Positions 9,882-22,560 are shown, counted from the first letter of the stretch. The stretch: DNA of 64,000 nucleotides from Takakia lepidozioides (GCA_030704615.1 CM060732.1:5830001-5894000), one strand, 5' to 3'. The notes: generated from the letters alone by a model not told the origin. Made by a program: numbers and translations.

Positions 9882-12175
9882 GGGAAGATACTATGTCTTG
9901 TCGGGACATGGACAGGACCAAACATGGTCAATGTCAATTTTTACGACAAATCAACCTCATGAAGAGGCATTATCAGTCAAACTCCACTTCTAATCAGATC
10001 TTATGATGACCTCCATTACATTTCAAAGACAAAGAATCTACCTGGTAGATTTCAATGACAAGAAAATACGGGTGGGAGGGTGGGATTACTTAGAAGATCC
10101 CCTCCTTATAATAATCCGGCTTTATATTCTAAGGAACAGTATGCTAAACAAGTGTTCAGCCTGTTTTTATGCCTGTTTTAGAATTATAAGCTATGGGTGG
10201 CATCTAAGCAAACAATTAAATGTTTACCTATATCATGCAATAGTACTGCTCATCTGGAACCCAAAAGTTCCAGCTATTTTCCATTAATCACACAACCGGG
10301 ATATTAAATCATCTGGTTACTTGACAAGATAACCAGTTTTTTAATAACAAAAACCCAAAGCTTATCTGCTACATTTTTAGAACTTCTTGTAATCATGACA
10401 CAGAGTCAAAACTCATTGCATTGTTTAGTAAGCTTGATTTCCCAGAACTGCTTTCTACTGCAGTGTTCTGTATCAGAATATGCCATAGCTAGCAAAAAAC
10501 ATAGCTATCTTTTTTGTAACATAAAATCCAGAGCCATGTTGTAGGTTAATCAGTCTTTGATTACCAAGCAACAGCAGGGGCTTCTCTTTAAAACAACCAG
10601 ACCTGGTTTATGTTTGGGGTCATTATGTTACAACCTTGACAAGGTGTTTGCACAAACACTGTATACAATCTGTAATTACAGAGTGACATGAAGAGGTAGC
10701 AGTTTACTTACCTTAGCAGATTGTATGCAAGGTAAGAAGGAAAGGGGGTTCAGACATCCACAGAGGTTCCATATATTGAGCATATAAAGGCATACAGGGC
10801 TTAGTATAAACCATATGCAAGCTCTGGCCCTCCCCTACCGTGTTGCTTGAAAGTGTACATATCAGAGTAGCAAATCGTGCTCTAAGCATGAAAAAAGAGC
10901 ATATATTTGGTCTGGAAAACCTACTTCCAGTTTAATATTTCAATGCAGCGGAAATCATAACCCAGAGTCCTTAATAGAATTCATGTGTTCTAAAAAGGCT
11001 CGCTAATGCACTTGCTGCTTCAACACATAGATAAAAGTTGTAAGCATATCCAGATTGGTCATGTAGTGAGGCAAAAATGAGACATCTCCCTGGATAATCA
11101 GCTGATGTCGATGTCACTTCACTTGCAGGTTTGTCATCAGATTCAAGCTTCAAAAATCACATTAAGTGAGGACCCTCACCTGGTCCCATCACAAGCCCCC
11201 ACAAGAACCAACAGGTTAGTGAGAATTGTGGAACCCCAGGTGAATCGGGTCTCACGCTTGTTATCGTTGTACAACATGAGTTCTAAAGCAAGAATCAGTT
11301 CTAAACACAAGCAAGGTTATCCACAACCTTAATCGATTGCGGAAGAGGACTCGACATCGCTCCAAGCACTTGACAATCAACAGCACAAACAAGCAATGGT
11401 TTGCTTGAAATCTATGCGCATTTTAACAGGTGAAGAAACCCCCTGAGTTTTTATGAGCAGTGCTGAAACTTAATGATCCAGAGAGGATCTACAAGCAGTC
11501 GGGCAGCCTAAGGTAGATTGCCCGCCAAGGGAATAGGTCACCATACTGAGGGAATTGAAGCTCCGCCGCCGTTACGCCTCCCAAGGGAGATGAGAAAGGA
11601 CTGGAATCTTGCCAGAGTACTTGTAAACAACATTGAAGCGTCTCCATAGCCATCAAAATCATAAAATTCGTGCTAAGAGATCCCTCTGACACCATCACTT
11701 CATCTCCCGTAGAGAAAACGCACAGTATCGTGCAAGTTTTATGGCAGGAGAGGAGATATGGCAAACCATTGCAATTTCATCCATGTGGGATGAAAAATAA
11801 GAAATGAAAAGTGAATATTCCCTTGTTGTCATCGCCATGTCATCCAGCAGGGATGACATCCTAAAATCGATGACCAGAACCTGGCATTCATTAGGGTTAG
11901 ATATAAATGACCTTAATAATCCAAAGGAACCAGGTAAAAAATGATAACCATAATTAACATTTAATGGAATTCATCCATTATTAACTATATCCGGTATGGA
12001 TGAAGATAGCATAAAGTTAATTATAGTTTAGTCAAAAATTACCTTAGTACCAAACCCTCTGGGTTATGGAATAGGTTACCAACAGGATCCATGTACAGAG
12101 GGAGAGAGAGAGGGAGAGAGAGGGAGAGAGGGGGCAACAAAGAAAAAAAAAAAAGGAACGTGGGGGGGGGTTTTG
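9882..12175 (+). mobile_element. U repeat copy 3
   Basis: It begins at GAAGATACTATGTCTTGTCGGGACATGGACAGGACC, a diverged form of the family landmark, and has GGGTGGGAGGGTGGGATT near 10070. CTCACCTGGTCCCATCACAAG...GTTAGTGAGAATTG follows at about 11177-11230, then ATCCGGTATGGATGAA motifs at 11780-12010, and it ends in a GA tract and the G-run/GAGCAGCTGC palindrome. It is non-coding. Confidence 0.55.
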
Positions 12176-12189
12176 ACTGAGCAGCTGCA

Positions 12190-15105
12190 GCTGCTGACCA
12201 GCAGCTGCTCCGTCACTCCCCTCCACTTATTTATTTATTTATTTTAGTTTCCTGATCTCTCCCTCTCACTCCCTCTCTCTGTCTCTCTCTCTGTCTCTCT
12301 CTCTCCTCTCTTTTGTGTTGCTCACCAAAAAAATAAAAAATAAAAAAATGGAGAGAGGGGGTAGAAAAAGTTAAAAAGAGAGAGGGAGAGAGTGGGAAGA
12401 TATTCATGTCATGTCAAGACATGGACAGGACCCACTAGGGTCATTGTCAATTAAAGACATAAACAGCCCATGACAGGGCACCATCTAACACTTCCAATCT
12501 TGTCATAGCATACCAAGTGACATCACCCATTCGGTCATGATAATACAGGGTGGGAGGGCGGGGTTTATTCATGTTCAGATTCCTGACATGTACCCAAGTG
12601 ACCCTCTTGCACAATACAAGTTAAATTGCAGCCTCAGATTATATCATCCGTAATTATCCCAAGATATGCATCATGCAAGATATCATGGGCATGTAAGAAC
12701 AGCTTGCCACATTACAGATCCAAGATTTGTATACACAAGCATCTTGATGGACTAGCCTGTAGTTTATCATATTCCAAGCATGCAACCAATTAATCCTCTT
12801 GGGCATGACAAAATATAATGCAGCCTCACTCTTTACCATTTGTAAGTAACCCAAGACATGCATCATGCAAGGCTAGCTCTACTGGACCTTTGCCAGAGAT
12901 TATTTGCCTTATTTTGCCATCAGACCAGGCACCTGCAATGTATGATTTATTTTTTGGCCAAGTGGGCTTGGTCTCGGGCACTCAAAGTGTTTGTGTGTCC
13001 ATATCTTGAATCTATAATATGGCAGGCCTTTCTTCCATGCCAAGATGCCTTATATGATGCATGTCTTGGGGCAATTATACATGGTATAGAAGGAAGTTGC
13101 AGTCTGTCTTGTCATGCCCAAGAGGGTTACTTGGTTGCATGTTTGGAATCTAATAAACTGCAGGCTGGTCCATCAAGATGCTTGTGTATACAAGTCTTGA
13201 ATCTGTAGTGTGGCAGGCTGTTCTTACCTACCCAAGGGGCCTTGCATGATGCATGTCTTGGGGTACTTACAAATGGCAAAGAGTGAAGCTGCAATATGTT
13301 TTGTCATGCCCAAGAAGTTTACTTGGTTGCATGCTTGAAATCTGATAAATTGCAGGCTGGTCCTCCAAGGTGCTTGTATGAACATATCCTGAATCTGTAG
13401 TAGGGCAGGCTGTTCTTACCTACCCCGCCTGAAAGAGGCCTGTCATTGCCTAATCAGGCTGTCATCTTTAAAAACAGGGCCTCCTCTTCCTTAGAACCTA
13501 ATAGCCATTGATGCCTTACCCATAAACCATAACTCCTCTTTAAGGCCAAAACAGTACCTAGCTTAATAATCCACAGGCAATGCTGTCAAAGATTCAAGAC
13601 AAGGTAAGGTCCAGATGCTGGGCTTCAAGAGACAAGCCTGCCAGACCGAAGTGCTCCATGAAAGGCAGCACAACATAAGTCAAAAGTAAGCATCAGCATG
13701 CCAAACCAGGAGCAAGCAGGCCGAAATCGGGGCTGCAGGCAGCAGCCATGTCAAGACGCCATACACAATAGGTTCCCTTTGCCCACATCCATATCTGCAA
13801 GCTCAAGAGAATTCAAAGCAAGTAGGGATCCTCACCTAGTCCCATCACAAGCCCCCACAAAAACCAACAAGTTAGTGAGGATTGTGGATCCCCAGGTGAA
13901 TCACAAACCCCTACACTTGTCATCGATGTCAACTAAGAACCTCAAAAGCAAAAGAGAAAGACATAAAACAAAAGGAACCCTAATCACCAAAAGCACCTTG
14001 AGTGATTGGGGAAGGTAACTATGCGCCATCGCCACGAGCAAGCCACCTCCAGCAAACAAAGGAGAAGTGAAGCATATAAACACACTTGCTAGGTTTAAGA
14101 AGGGAGAGAGAGATACTTCCCAACACAAGCGCCGCTGCAAAAATTAAAAGCCAGAGGAGGGAAAGAGACGATGCATTCACAACATTGTCTCCCGCCTATA
14201 AGAAAAAACAAAGCGCCGCCATTGCGCATCCCCTGGAGATCGCCCAGCACGGGTACGATGCAGCAAACAGGGTAGCGGCAGAACGCAGACACCATAACGC
14301 TCTTCCCGTGAGCTCAGAAGCACTGCTCGTGCTTCTGACGGCGGGAGAGACATCTTAGGGCTCTTGCCCGATTTTTCATCCGTGCAGGATGAGTAATCAA
14401 CATCATATTCCTTAAAACCCGATGGATGTTATCCGTAGCTAGGTTAAACAGTAGGTTTTAGGGTAGGGGTTAGGGTTTCACTCCTTAATTAACCATAATT
14501 AAGGGTAATTAACATCAGTCCAGGGCCATCAGAAGTTGTACATTTCATCCGGTTCAGATGAAAAAATCATTGTGTTCATCCGTTGGAAAAAGTCCATCAG
14601 TAGGATGAAAAAACAGTAGATAACATCCAAGGCATCGGTTTTACATCCTAACAGGTAATTCAACATCCCAAAAAACAAATTGCCTTATCCAGTACGGATA
14701 AAAAAGCAATAAAAGAGGAATGAAAAAATTATATCCTGTCATTTTTCATCCAGTATGGATGGAAAAATAGGATGCCAGTGGCAACCCCCACAGAGGTAAT
14801 TCCTCATTCTCTGGTAACTCATCCAATATGGATGAAAGTCAATAAAAGAGGAATAAAAAATCAAAGACTAAGCTTAGAGGTAATTCAGTGTCTACCCTGG
14901 TAGTTCATCCGGTATGGATAAAAAATTGTTATAGGGCAGGTGAAAAAACTGTCAGAGTCCATCCGGTATGGATGAAAAAACACGAATACTGGCATTGATA
15001 AAACCGGCCAATTCCAAGGAGGGAGGGAGACAGAGGGAGAGAGGGGGCAACAAAGAAAAGAAAAAAAGGTGGGGGGGGGAGTGACCGAGCAGCTGCAGCT
15101 GCTGA
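12190..15105 (+). mobile_element. U repeat copy 4, most complete (2.9 kb)
   Basis: Both ends are present. The left end reads AGCAGCTGCTCCGTCACTCCCC and the right end reads GGGGAGTGACCGAGCAGCTGC, giving terminal inverted repeats of about 30 bp followed by CT or GA tracts. Landmarks are at 12397 (GAAGATATTC), about 12550 (GGGTGGGAGGGCGGGG), about 13836-13890 (CTCACCTAGTCCC...GTTAGTGAGGATTG), 14318-14337 (GAAGCAC/GTGCTTC hairpin) and 14370-14990 (TTCATCC...GGATGAAA motifs). No protein is encoded. I infer a non-autonomous terminal-inverted-repeat element; no target duplication is evident because copies abut. Confidence 0.55.
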
Positions 15106-15189
15106 GCAACAGCTGCTCAGTCACTCCCTACCCCCCCCCATATTTTTTTTATTTTTTTGTTTCCTGATCTCTCCCTCTCACTCCCTCTC

Positions 15190-17508
15190 TCTCCCTCTGG
15201 AAACTGGGTTTATGGAATTGTTGTCCCGACTTCCATCTTTGAAAATTTTGAAAAATTGGGTTGCAGGGAATTTTGGATGTTTTTCATCCAAAATACAATT
15301 TTTTTTCCCTAGTGAAACATTTCTTCACTAAATACCTATGAGTTGCAAAACTCCCGTCAGTTTTTATTTTTTCAATCCAACCTGGATGAAAAAAGGACTT
15401 CATCTGACAGGACCTAAATACGGGGCAAGACAGGTATAGAAAAGATGTTTCAAACCCTCGATGTTTTTCATCTAACCTAGATGAAATGTGGACTGCATCC
15501 GTCGAGTTCAAGACAGGATGAACGCACGATGTCTTTCATCTTCCGCGAATGAGAAACGGACAACGTCCGTCGGGCGTACAGGGTGGCGGATGTTTTTCAT
15601 CCTGAGAAGGATGAATGACGGGCCAGACAGGGGAAAACCCTGCGCAACCCTAATGTCTTTCTTTTTGCGCTGCGAGAGCGCGCGCGATGGTGGCTTGGGA
15701 GGAGCGATGGTGCTCGTGCTGCAGATACCTTGAGCTACCAATCCTTGAGTGTTTATGGCTCCTGTGAGCGCCGCCTAGGCGGGCTCTTTAAGGCGATGGC
15801 AGTGGCTTAGAGATGAGGGAAGATTCACTGTCTCAGTTGTCTGTTTTTTTGCTGCACAAGGGAACCGCGGCAGTGATGGCAGAGGTACCACCTGCATGCT
15901 TATGACGTTTCCCTAGGAGCCCTCCTCTGGATCTTTGATGAATGGCGGCGTCTTGGTAGAACAAGGAAGTCTCTCTCCCTCCCTTTATAAACCCTACCTT
16001 TTGAGACCAAGCTCTTTTTTCTTGTGCTTGGCAAGACTTTGCTTTGGTTAAGGTAGCAGTGTTGTGGTGCTGGCGGAGTCCTCCCTGCACGGTTAGGCTT
16101 GTGGAGAGATGACGACTCTCCCCCAAACAGTAAAAAAAAATCTTTTTTTCTGTTTGTTTTTGCTTCCCTGCTTTCTTTGGCATTCTCTGCGCTTAGATTG
16201 AAGTGTATTTGACCTCGATAGCAAGTGTGGAGGCCTGCTACCCACCTCGTGCATCCTCACTAACTCACAATGTGTTGTGGTTGTTTTTGGGACGGGCACA
16301 GGTGAGGGCTTCCACTTAATATTTTGATGTCTAGGTGTTGTTGGATGCCAAGTGAGATTGCAGTGCAGGGGAAGGAATCGCTTGCCAGGGACTCATCTTA
16401 AAATGTTGAAAAACTAAACTACTCTATGGTTTTTCTTGATCCTACCTCTTTCCTTCCTTTATTTTTGAAGAACAAGTGTAATGCTTTCTACAATGGGCTA
16501 TTTTCAGCCCAGCCAGTGGAAGACCTCTGCTTTGTTGTGACAGCCGGGTTTATGATGGCTTGTGTGAGAGACACACATCTGTTTTCCAGGCCCTAGTTTG
16601 CTTTGCTTACCTTATGGTAGTTGGAAACAATTTGAGAGGCTGCAAGGAACTGTTTGTTACAGCTTTTCGGGTACCCATGTTGGCCCCTGTTATGTTCCAA
16701 CCCGGATGGCTTTGTTAGCTAGATGCTTAGGCCAGGGTATGGTGAAGATTCTGCCTGTGGATATTCGGCTAACAATGAAATATGGCAGCAATATATAACC
16801 GGTAACTGGTTTTTGAGGCAGTCAGGGTGGTCAAGTGGAAATACACCCCTGGACATGGTGTAATGATATGGTCAAGTGTGGAATGATGTGAATAGGGTGT
16901 ACTGACAGTATTAAATACTGTCACATGATGTGTATGCAGTCCTTTATCTTTACCTTGCTGGGTCATGAACTTTGATTTTCAGCTGTAGCAAGAAATAAAG
17001 GTATAGGGGTATTCTGGAAAACTTACCAGACATATCCACATCCCCTGTGGGAGCAAGCTGTGCTGCAGACCAGTCTAAACAAATACTGGCAGGGCAAGGT
17101 ATTTAAATATGTGATGTCCAAGTGTTCTTTTTGTTCTTTTTGCTTTCTGAAAAAAACCCTCCATGACACCCATGGGTTTGAGTAAGTATGCTTGGATTAC
17201 AGCTTGCGGACAGTAAATCTCCATTTAACCTGCACCACATCAAGGCCAAAATATGGCCAAACACCCGCCATCCCACCCAGACCTCTAAATGTGTATCATG
17301 ATCATGACTGGTGGTCAATTAGCATCAGTGGCATACTCTTTGGGTTATGAATAATACTGACATGAACACATTACTGTGCATGGATGTAATTCTGGATTTT
17401 CTAAGCTTGATGATTGATGGATGGTGCCACTGTTAAGTGGCTGATATGTCTGTTTATTCTTTTATGACAACGACCCTAGGGGTCATGTCTTTGTCTTGAC
17501 ATGACAAA
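15190..17508 (-). mobile_element. Inverted U repeat copy, cut by LTR element
   Basis: On the minus strand it starts TTTGTCATGTCAAGACAAAGACATGACCCCTAGGGTC (17508 downward) and carries CTCACCTGTGCCCGTCCC...GTTAGTGAGGATG at about 16310-16240. It ends in a cluster of TTCATCC motifs (15620-15270). Its landmark phrase is cut exactly where the LTR remnant begins at 17509. Bases 15195-15650 recur almost identically at about 29996-30465. Confidence 0.55.
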
Positions 17509-17863
17509 TGCTATTCGAAGTATCTCTGTGTAGAGTGAACGTGAGATGGTGAGAATGTGTATCATCTCATAATAGTTCTTATTTTCTCTTGACTACCATC
17601 TGCTTGTATGAACCAAGAGGCTTCAGTCCTTTCAACTAAGATCTTTTATGCTTAAGAGACTGTAGATTGGTCTTAATCAATAGGATTAAGCAGTCTGCAA
17701 GGATATGGCTTCATCCGACGTTCATGGTTTAGCTATCCTTAAAACGATTACTTCGTAATCGTTTCTGAAAGCATACCGTCGGACAACCTCTGTTGCATGT
17801 CTTAGGAAATGGGCAGTAGTGTTAATAGCTTGTTTTGTCTAAGTCATAAACCAGCGGTTAACA
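17509..17863 (+). repeat. 5' LTR remnant (355 bp)
   Basis: It starts TGCTATTCGAAG and ends GCGGTTAACA, and matches 29465-29819 over its whole length with about ten differences. The matching part of the other LTR is preceded there by about 1.35 kb of further LTR sequence that is missing here. Confidence 0.85.
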
Positions 17864-17885
17864 TTTGGCGACCATACTGGGGACT
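17864..17885 (+). promoter_or_regulatory. Primer-binding site
   Basis: TTTGGCGACCATACTGGGGA follows the LTR end directly. TGGCGAC...CTGGGGA is the kind of primer site seen in Tat/Ogre elements, usually assigned to tRNA-Arg. The exact tRNA match cannot be tested here. Confidence 0.6.
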
Positions 17886-17891
17886 AACGGT

Positions 17892-18332
17892 ATGTTGAGT
17901 TCAAAAGTACTCAAAGAAGGATGGTTACTCAGTGATTTCTTGAAATCACGACAGAACGAGTCAACAGAAGCAAAGGAATGGAAAACATTCCTGAAAAATT
18001 TTCATGGTTTACCAAGAGCAATACAACAGAAAATCTTTATGTCAATCGTGAAAGAAGATGACAAATGGGGATTGAAGGGAGGAGTGATCAGTATTACACG
18101 AGCACCTTGGGAATGTAGGATTAGAAGTGAAGAGTGGTTGTCTCGTCTAGCTCTATTGATTACTCTAATCCCAATCAGAAAAGTTTGTTACACTAGTTAT
18201 ATTTTCAGAGAAGGATGTTCAAATTATGAATATTGTCACACGATCACAGAGACAGTGGAGTACTGGATACCCAAAGACTTATTGCAAGTTAGATACACTG
18301 AAAAAGATAGATGGTATTATTGTGCCCATTAA
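17892..18332 (+). CDS. Retrotransposon ORF1, unknown function
   Basis: This 146-codon frame starts at the ATG just after the primer-binding site (MLSSKVLKEGWLLSDF) and ends in WYYCAH. It contains a tryptophan/arginine segment (WECRIRSEEWLSRLALL) and a cysteine/histidine pair near the end. No known domain is recognised. Its place between primer site and gag is that of the extra ORF1 of Ogre-type elements. It is one of the few uninterrupted frames in the element. It could also be the N-terminal part of a longer gag cut by the TAA at 18330. Confidence 0.5.
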   Translation: MLSSKVLKEGWLLSDFLKSRQNESTEAKEWKTFLKNFHGLPRAIQQKIFMSIVKEDDKWGLKGGVISITRAPWECRIRSEEWLSRLALLITLIPIRKVCYTSYIFREGCSNYEYCHTITETVEYWIPKDLLQVRYTEKDRWYYCAH

Positions 18333-18462
18333 AAAAATTGGTGATCAATCAGTAAAAAGGAAAATTAAGTTGTAATATGGATTCTTGCAAGATAGGATGA
18401 GTCTTGAAGAAAGGGTAGAGACACTATAAATTTTCTTTACTGACATACCAAGACTGTTTTAA

Positions 18463-19665
18463 ATGGTACTGAAAAGGAATTCTACATATGATGTGGGAAT
18501 GAATGAGGAAATTAAAGAAAAAACTAAACAAGACAGAGCTGAACGAATAGAGAAATATGCTGCAGAAAGGGAGGCTCGGTTAAGAGAAGAGTTCCCAGAA
18601 TTACAGAACTTGAAAATTATTCAAGGTGAGACATCAAACAGTGATAAACCAGAAGATCAGGAAATCGGATCGGTGGGAAGTTGGAACACTACACCAGAAG
18701 AAGTTGCCAGTAATGTACTTGGTGAATGGTTACCACAAGAAAGATCTGAAGGACCTTCTACAGTAACAAGCCCAAATAGAGGTTTTGCTTAAATATTAGA
18801 AGAAAGATTTGAGAACATTTTGAGTGAAGAAGGTGAAAGAAGTGAAAGCACTTCTCCAGAAAAGATAACCAGAACTGCACTCAAAGCTTTTAAAGATTCA
18901 TTAAGCTTAGTATGGACAGCAGCTGGAAGACAACTATCATTGGGACAATGACCTCCTAGCTTTGAATCACTGTTTGGAAGACAAATACCAACACCGCCAC
19001 AGCCAGCAGCAGCGGGACCATCCCAATTTGGACAACCAGTTGCACCAGCTACACCGATGGCTTTAGCAGCAAGCAAAACCATACCACCATTTCCTTTATA
19101 TGATGGGAAATCTGATCCAGATATCCATTTTAATCAATTTGAAAACATGTGCACCATTTACAATGAAGCAACAAACCAAGAGAAGATCCGACTATTTCCT
19201 TGTTCAATGGCCCGAAAAGGCATTGAATGGTTGGCAACTTTCCCAGCAATCACTTTGCGAATTGGGCGGATATGAGAGCCGCGTTTCAAGAAAGATATAG
19301 ATCCAACAAATCCACGTCTGAAATCTTCACAGGATTACATAACCTAAGACAGAAAAAGAAAGAATTGGTAGTCGACTACCTGGAGAGAATGAAGACTCTG
19401 ATCAGGAAACAGGAAACTACCTCAAGCACCAGGGGATGATTTGCAAAAATCATGGTTCATCAATGGACTTCATCCTGAATACGTAACCATGGTTACAGTC
19501 ATGCCTAACAACACTTTGGCTGAAGCAGTAGGGACTGCAAAGAAGTTGGAATGGGATGATTCATCAGAGCAGAAGCAAAGATTCCAAGGATCTCTTGAAA
19601 GAAGAAGAAGAAGACTTGATGATGAAGAAGAAAAGAAAAACCCAAGCAAAAGAAGAAAGAAGTGA
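18463..19665 (+). pseudogene. Retrotransposon gag (broken)
   Basis: A charged helical N-terminal part (KQDRAERIEKYAAEREARLR) precedes the standard gag core: PPFPLYDGKSDPDIHF, a spaced IRLFPCSMARKGIEWL, then FQERYRSNKST and VVDYLERMKTLI. This is the Retrotrans_gag pattern that forms the capsid-like shell. It is broken by a TAA near 18790, a TGA near 18950 and at least two frameshifts (about 19250 and 19425). The tail is very basic (RRRRLDDEEEKK). A degenerate zinc-knuckle-like CDICHMNNH lies at about 19800, beyond this frame. Confidence 0.75.
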
Positions 19666-19983
19666 TTGACAAAACCACTTGGATCAGAAGATAGCAGAGG
19701 CTATCAAGAATTTTAAAGATGAAGGGCACGAAAAGGCACATGATGTCACAAATGCGGGACTGCAGAATCTGGTAACGGAATGCCATATGAAGGACAAATA
19801 CTGTGATATTTGTCATATGAACAATCATAATACCAGCCTGCCAGTTGCGCACCAAGCATTAGGCAGAAGTGGGAAATATGGAAGCCGGACCAAGTGTAGC
19901 CATAAGTGTGGTAACCCCTGTAGTGGATACTCTTGCGGTAACCCAAACTCAGGCCAAGAAACCAAAACCTCCAGATAAGGAGA

Positions 19984-21165
19984 TTGAAGAAGAACGGAAA
20001 ACAATATCCAGAAAGTGCAGCATGGCAGGAGAAAAAGAGCTTACACCAGGAAGTAAGTAAAACCATAGCTCAAATGCAAGAGGGAACCCATATACCTTCT
20101 CGAGAGCCAACTCCAGATAAGCAAATCAGACCAACGGTGAAGACCATGAATACAACCACGGAAACAGAATTGGCCGAAGTAATCTGCCAGACCAAGACCC
20201 AAATTACCATTGGACAATTATTAAAAATTGCTCCACACTGCAAGAAAACTTTATTTCGGGCAATCGAGGCATTGACCCCCACACCAAAACAAAAACCAAC
20301 ACGAGAGGTTTACACGATTAAACCCACAACTATACGACAAACTCCAGATTACGACGAAGCAGTACCCGTAATACAAGTACGTATTGGACGGAAGATGGTA
20401 ACGAATGTACTCATCGATGGAGGATCAGGAGTGAATATCATGACAGAAAAGATGAAGAAGTCATTAGGATTGGGGCACATGGAACCTGCTCCATTCACGG
20501 TACGAATGGCTAATCAACGAAAAGTGCAACCATTGGGGATCATCAGACGACTTGCAATGGAAGTAGCAGGACTGGTATACGAAATATCAGTAACCATTCT
20601 CAGAATGGAGGATGTGGCAGATGGATATTCACTACTATTTGGCCGACCATGGTTAACACAAGCCCAATCACACCACGATTGGGGAAGTCAGATTCTCACA
20701 GTCAAAAAGGGAGCGAAACAAGTCACCATCACGACGAAGCAACGAGGTACCATTCCACGAGAGAAACGACCTTGCATAGTGGAAGAATATGATTGGTCCA
20801 GTGGACTGTCGGATGAAGAAGAAGCCACAATATACGCAGCACATCCACAGTTGGAACCTATTGGACAACTGGTGGTCAAGCATACCACAACAGTAGGATG
20901 TCACATGGTGAACACCCAAGGAGAACCAAATACTTCGAGAAATGAAGATCCGGAGGAAGAAGCGATGGACACACCTCAACACCCGGCCCGGTTCTATCAA
21001 GAAAGGAAGAAGACATTCAAATCAGCGAATACTGCCACAATTGCAACCATCGGACAAGAGATTGCAGGATGGACAGTAACGGAAGAAACTCAATTGATTC
21101 AAGTGAATCTGGGAACAGTGGAAGAACCACAGATAATACGAGTAAGTGCAGGTCTCGAAGAATAA
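19984..21165 (+). CDS. Retrotransposon aspartic protease region
   Basis: This is a 393-codon open frame. The protease core is about residues 120-240: VIQVRIGRKMVTNVLIDGGSGVNIM is the active-site strand, with DGGS where DTG or DSG is usual, followed by LLFGRPWL, the second conserved strand of retroelement proteases. The DGG variant is common in plant Tat-type elements. The flanks are threonine/proline- and glutamate-rich linkers. It cleaves the gag-pol polyprotein in an active element. A TAA at 21163-21165 separates it from RT, which continues in the same frame (QKATALFTECKDVFAW), so gag-pol was once longer. Confidence 0.8.
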   Translation: MKKNGKQYPESAAWQEKKSLHQEVSKTIAQMQEGTHIPSREPTPDKQIRPTVKTMNTTTETELAEVICQTKTQITIGQLLKIAPHCKKTLFRAIEALTPTPKQKPTREVYTIKPTTIRQTPDYDEAVPVIQVRIGRKMVTNVLIDGGSGVNIMTEKMKKSLGLGHMEPAPFTVRMANQRKVQPLGIIRRLAMEVAGLVYEISVTILRMEDVADGYSLLFGRPWLTQAQSHHDWGSQILTVKKGAKQVTITTKQRGTIPREKRPCIVEEYDWSSGLSDEEEATIYAAHPQLEPIGQLVVKHTTTVGCHMVNTQGEPNTSRNEDPEEEAMDTPQHPARFYQERKKTFKSANTATIATIGQEIAGWTVTEETQLIQVNLGTVEEPQIIRVSAGLEE

Positions 21166-22560
21166 TTTCTACAAAAAGCCACTGCATTATTCACTGAATG
21201 CAAGGATGTATTTGCCTGGACCTACAAGGATTTGAATGGGATACCTTCTAATATCTGTCAGCACCGAATTGAATTGGAAGTTGACACAAAACCAATTCGT
21301 CAGAACCGTTACAGAATGAACCCCAACTATGCAGCTAAAGTTTGGGAAGAAATGAAGAAGTTACTGGATGCAGGATTCATATACCCAGTAGAGACACCAC
21401 AATGGTTATCGCCCATTGTGATAGTACCCAACAAATGGAAAACTACGAGTGTGTGTGGACTATCGCAAGTTAAACGCAGGAACCAAGAAAGATCTTTTTC
21501 CACTACCTTTCACTGAAATAGTGTTGGACATAGTGGCTGGACATGAAATGTACTCATTCATGGATGGGTTTAGTGGGTACAACCAGGTACAGATGGCAGA
21601 AGAAGACCGAGAAAAGACCGCATTCATCACTGAATGAGGAACATATGCTTACAAAGTCATGCCATTTGGACTTTGCAATGCACCAGCCACATTTCAACGA
21701 GCAGTATCTGAGATATTCGAGAACTATCTCATGATTTTATGTAGGTCGTTTTGGATGATTTCAGTGTCTTTGGACAGAAATCCAAACTTTGGCCAGTTAA
21801 ACTTTGCCTACAAGCCTGCAGAAACAATGGAGTAAGTCTCCAACCCGGAAAATGTACATTCTGTGGAATTCAGGATTATTATTGGGACACATTGTGTGCC
21901 AACAGGGAATTTTTGGTAGATCCAAAGAAGTGGAGGTTTTATCCAAAAATACCACCACCAGAAAATCCAATAAAACGCAAGAGATTTCTGGGACAGTCGA
22001 GCTATTACAGAAGGTACATGGACAAATATGCTCATAGAGCGGCACCAGTCTATAGACTGCTAAAGCAAGATGCCGAATATCGATGGTCTCCAGCTTGCCA
22101 GGAATCATTTGATTCACTAAAAAGGCACTCACAGCAGCACCAATTCTGATAAATCCAAGATGGGATTTACCATTTCATGTACAAGATGGCATCAGCATTG
22201 CGTTGGAGCGGTTCTAGCTCAGAATGTGACAGCACAATAGATGCCACCAATCTACTATGCAAGCAATTGTTGACAGCAGCAGAAAAGAACTATAGCACCA
22301 CAGAAAGGGAGCATTGGCAATGATTTATCGTGTTCAAAAATTTGGCATTATTTACTTGGCAATCGCTTTAAGTTTTATTGTTTATCATCAGGCTGTAGTT
22401 CTTCTAACTCGACCACTAACTAGTGGCAGGTTGCTCGATGGTTATTACTTCTTCATGAGTATGACTTTGAAGTTGTTCATAAACCAGGAGATTACATGTT
22501 ACAAGCAGATCATCTGTCAAGGATTACTACAGGAGAAACCACCAGCCCGGGGGTAGAGGA
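21166..22560 (+). pseudogene. Reverse transcriptase and RNase H (broken)
   Basis: RT motifs appear in order: DVFAWTYKDLNGI, HRIELEVDTKPIRQ, GFIYPVETPQWLSPIVIVPNK, CVDYRKLN, FMDGFSGYNQV, MPFGLCNAPATFQR, and the catalytic VVLDDFSVFG at about 21745-21774. RFLGQSSYYRRYM marks the RT end. RNase H and connection remains include KFRHYLLGN-like and HKPGDYMLQADHLSRI pieces in different frames. Breaks include a frameshift near 21440, a TGA in place of Trp at 21635-21637 and several shifts after 22140. It cannot make an active polymerase as read. Confidence 0.85.

Noticed and set aside
20070-21000. Minus-strand ORFs opposite the protease region
   Set aside because: They are antisense shadows of the 393-codon protease frame, which has clear motifs.
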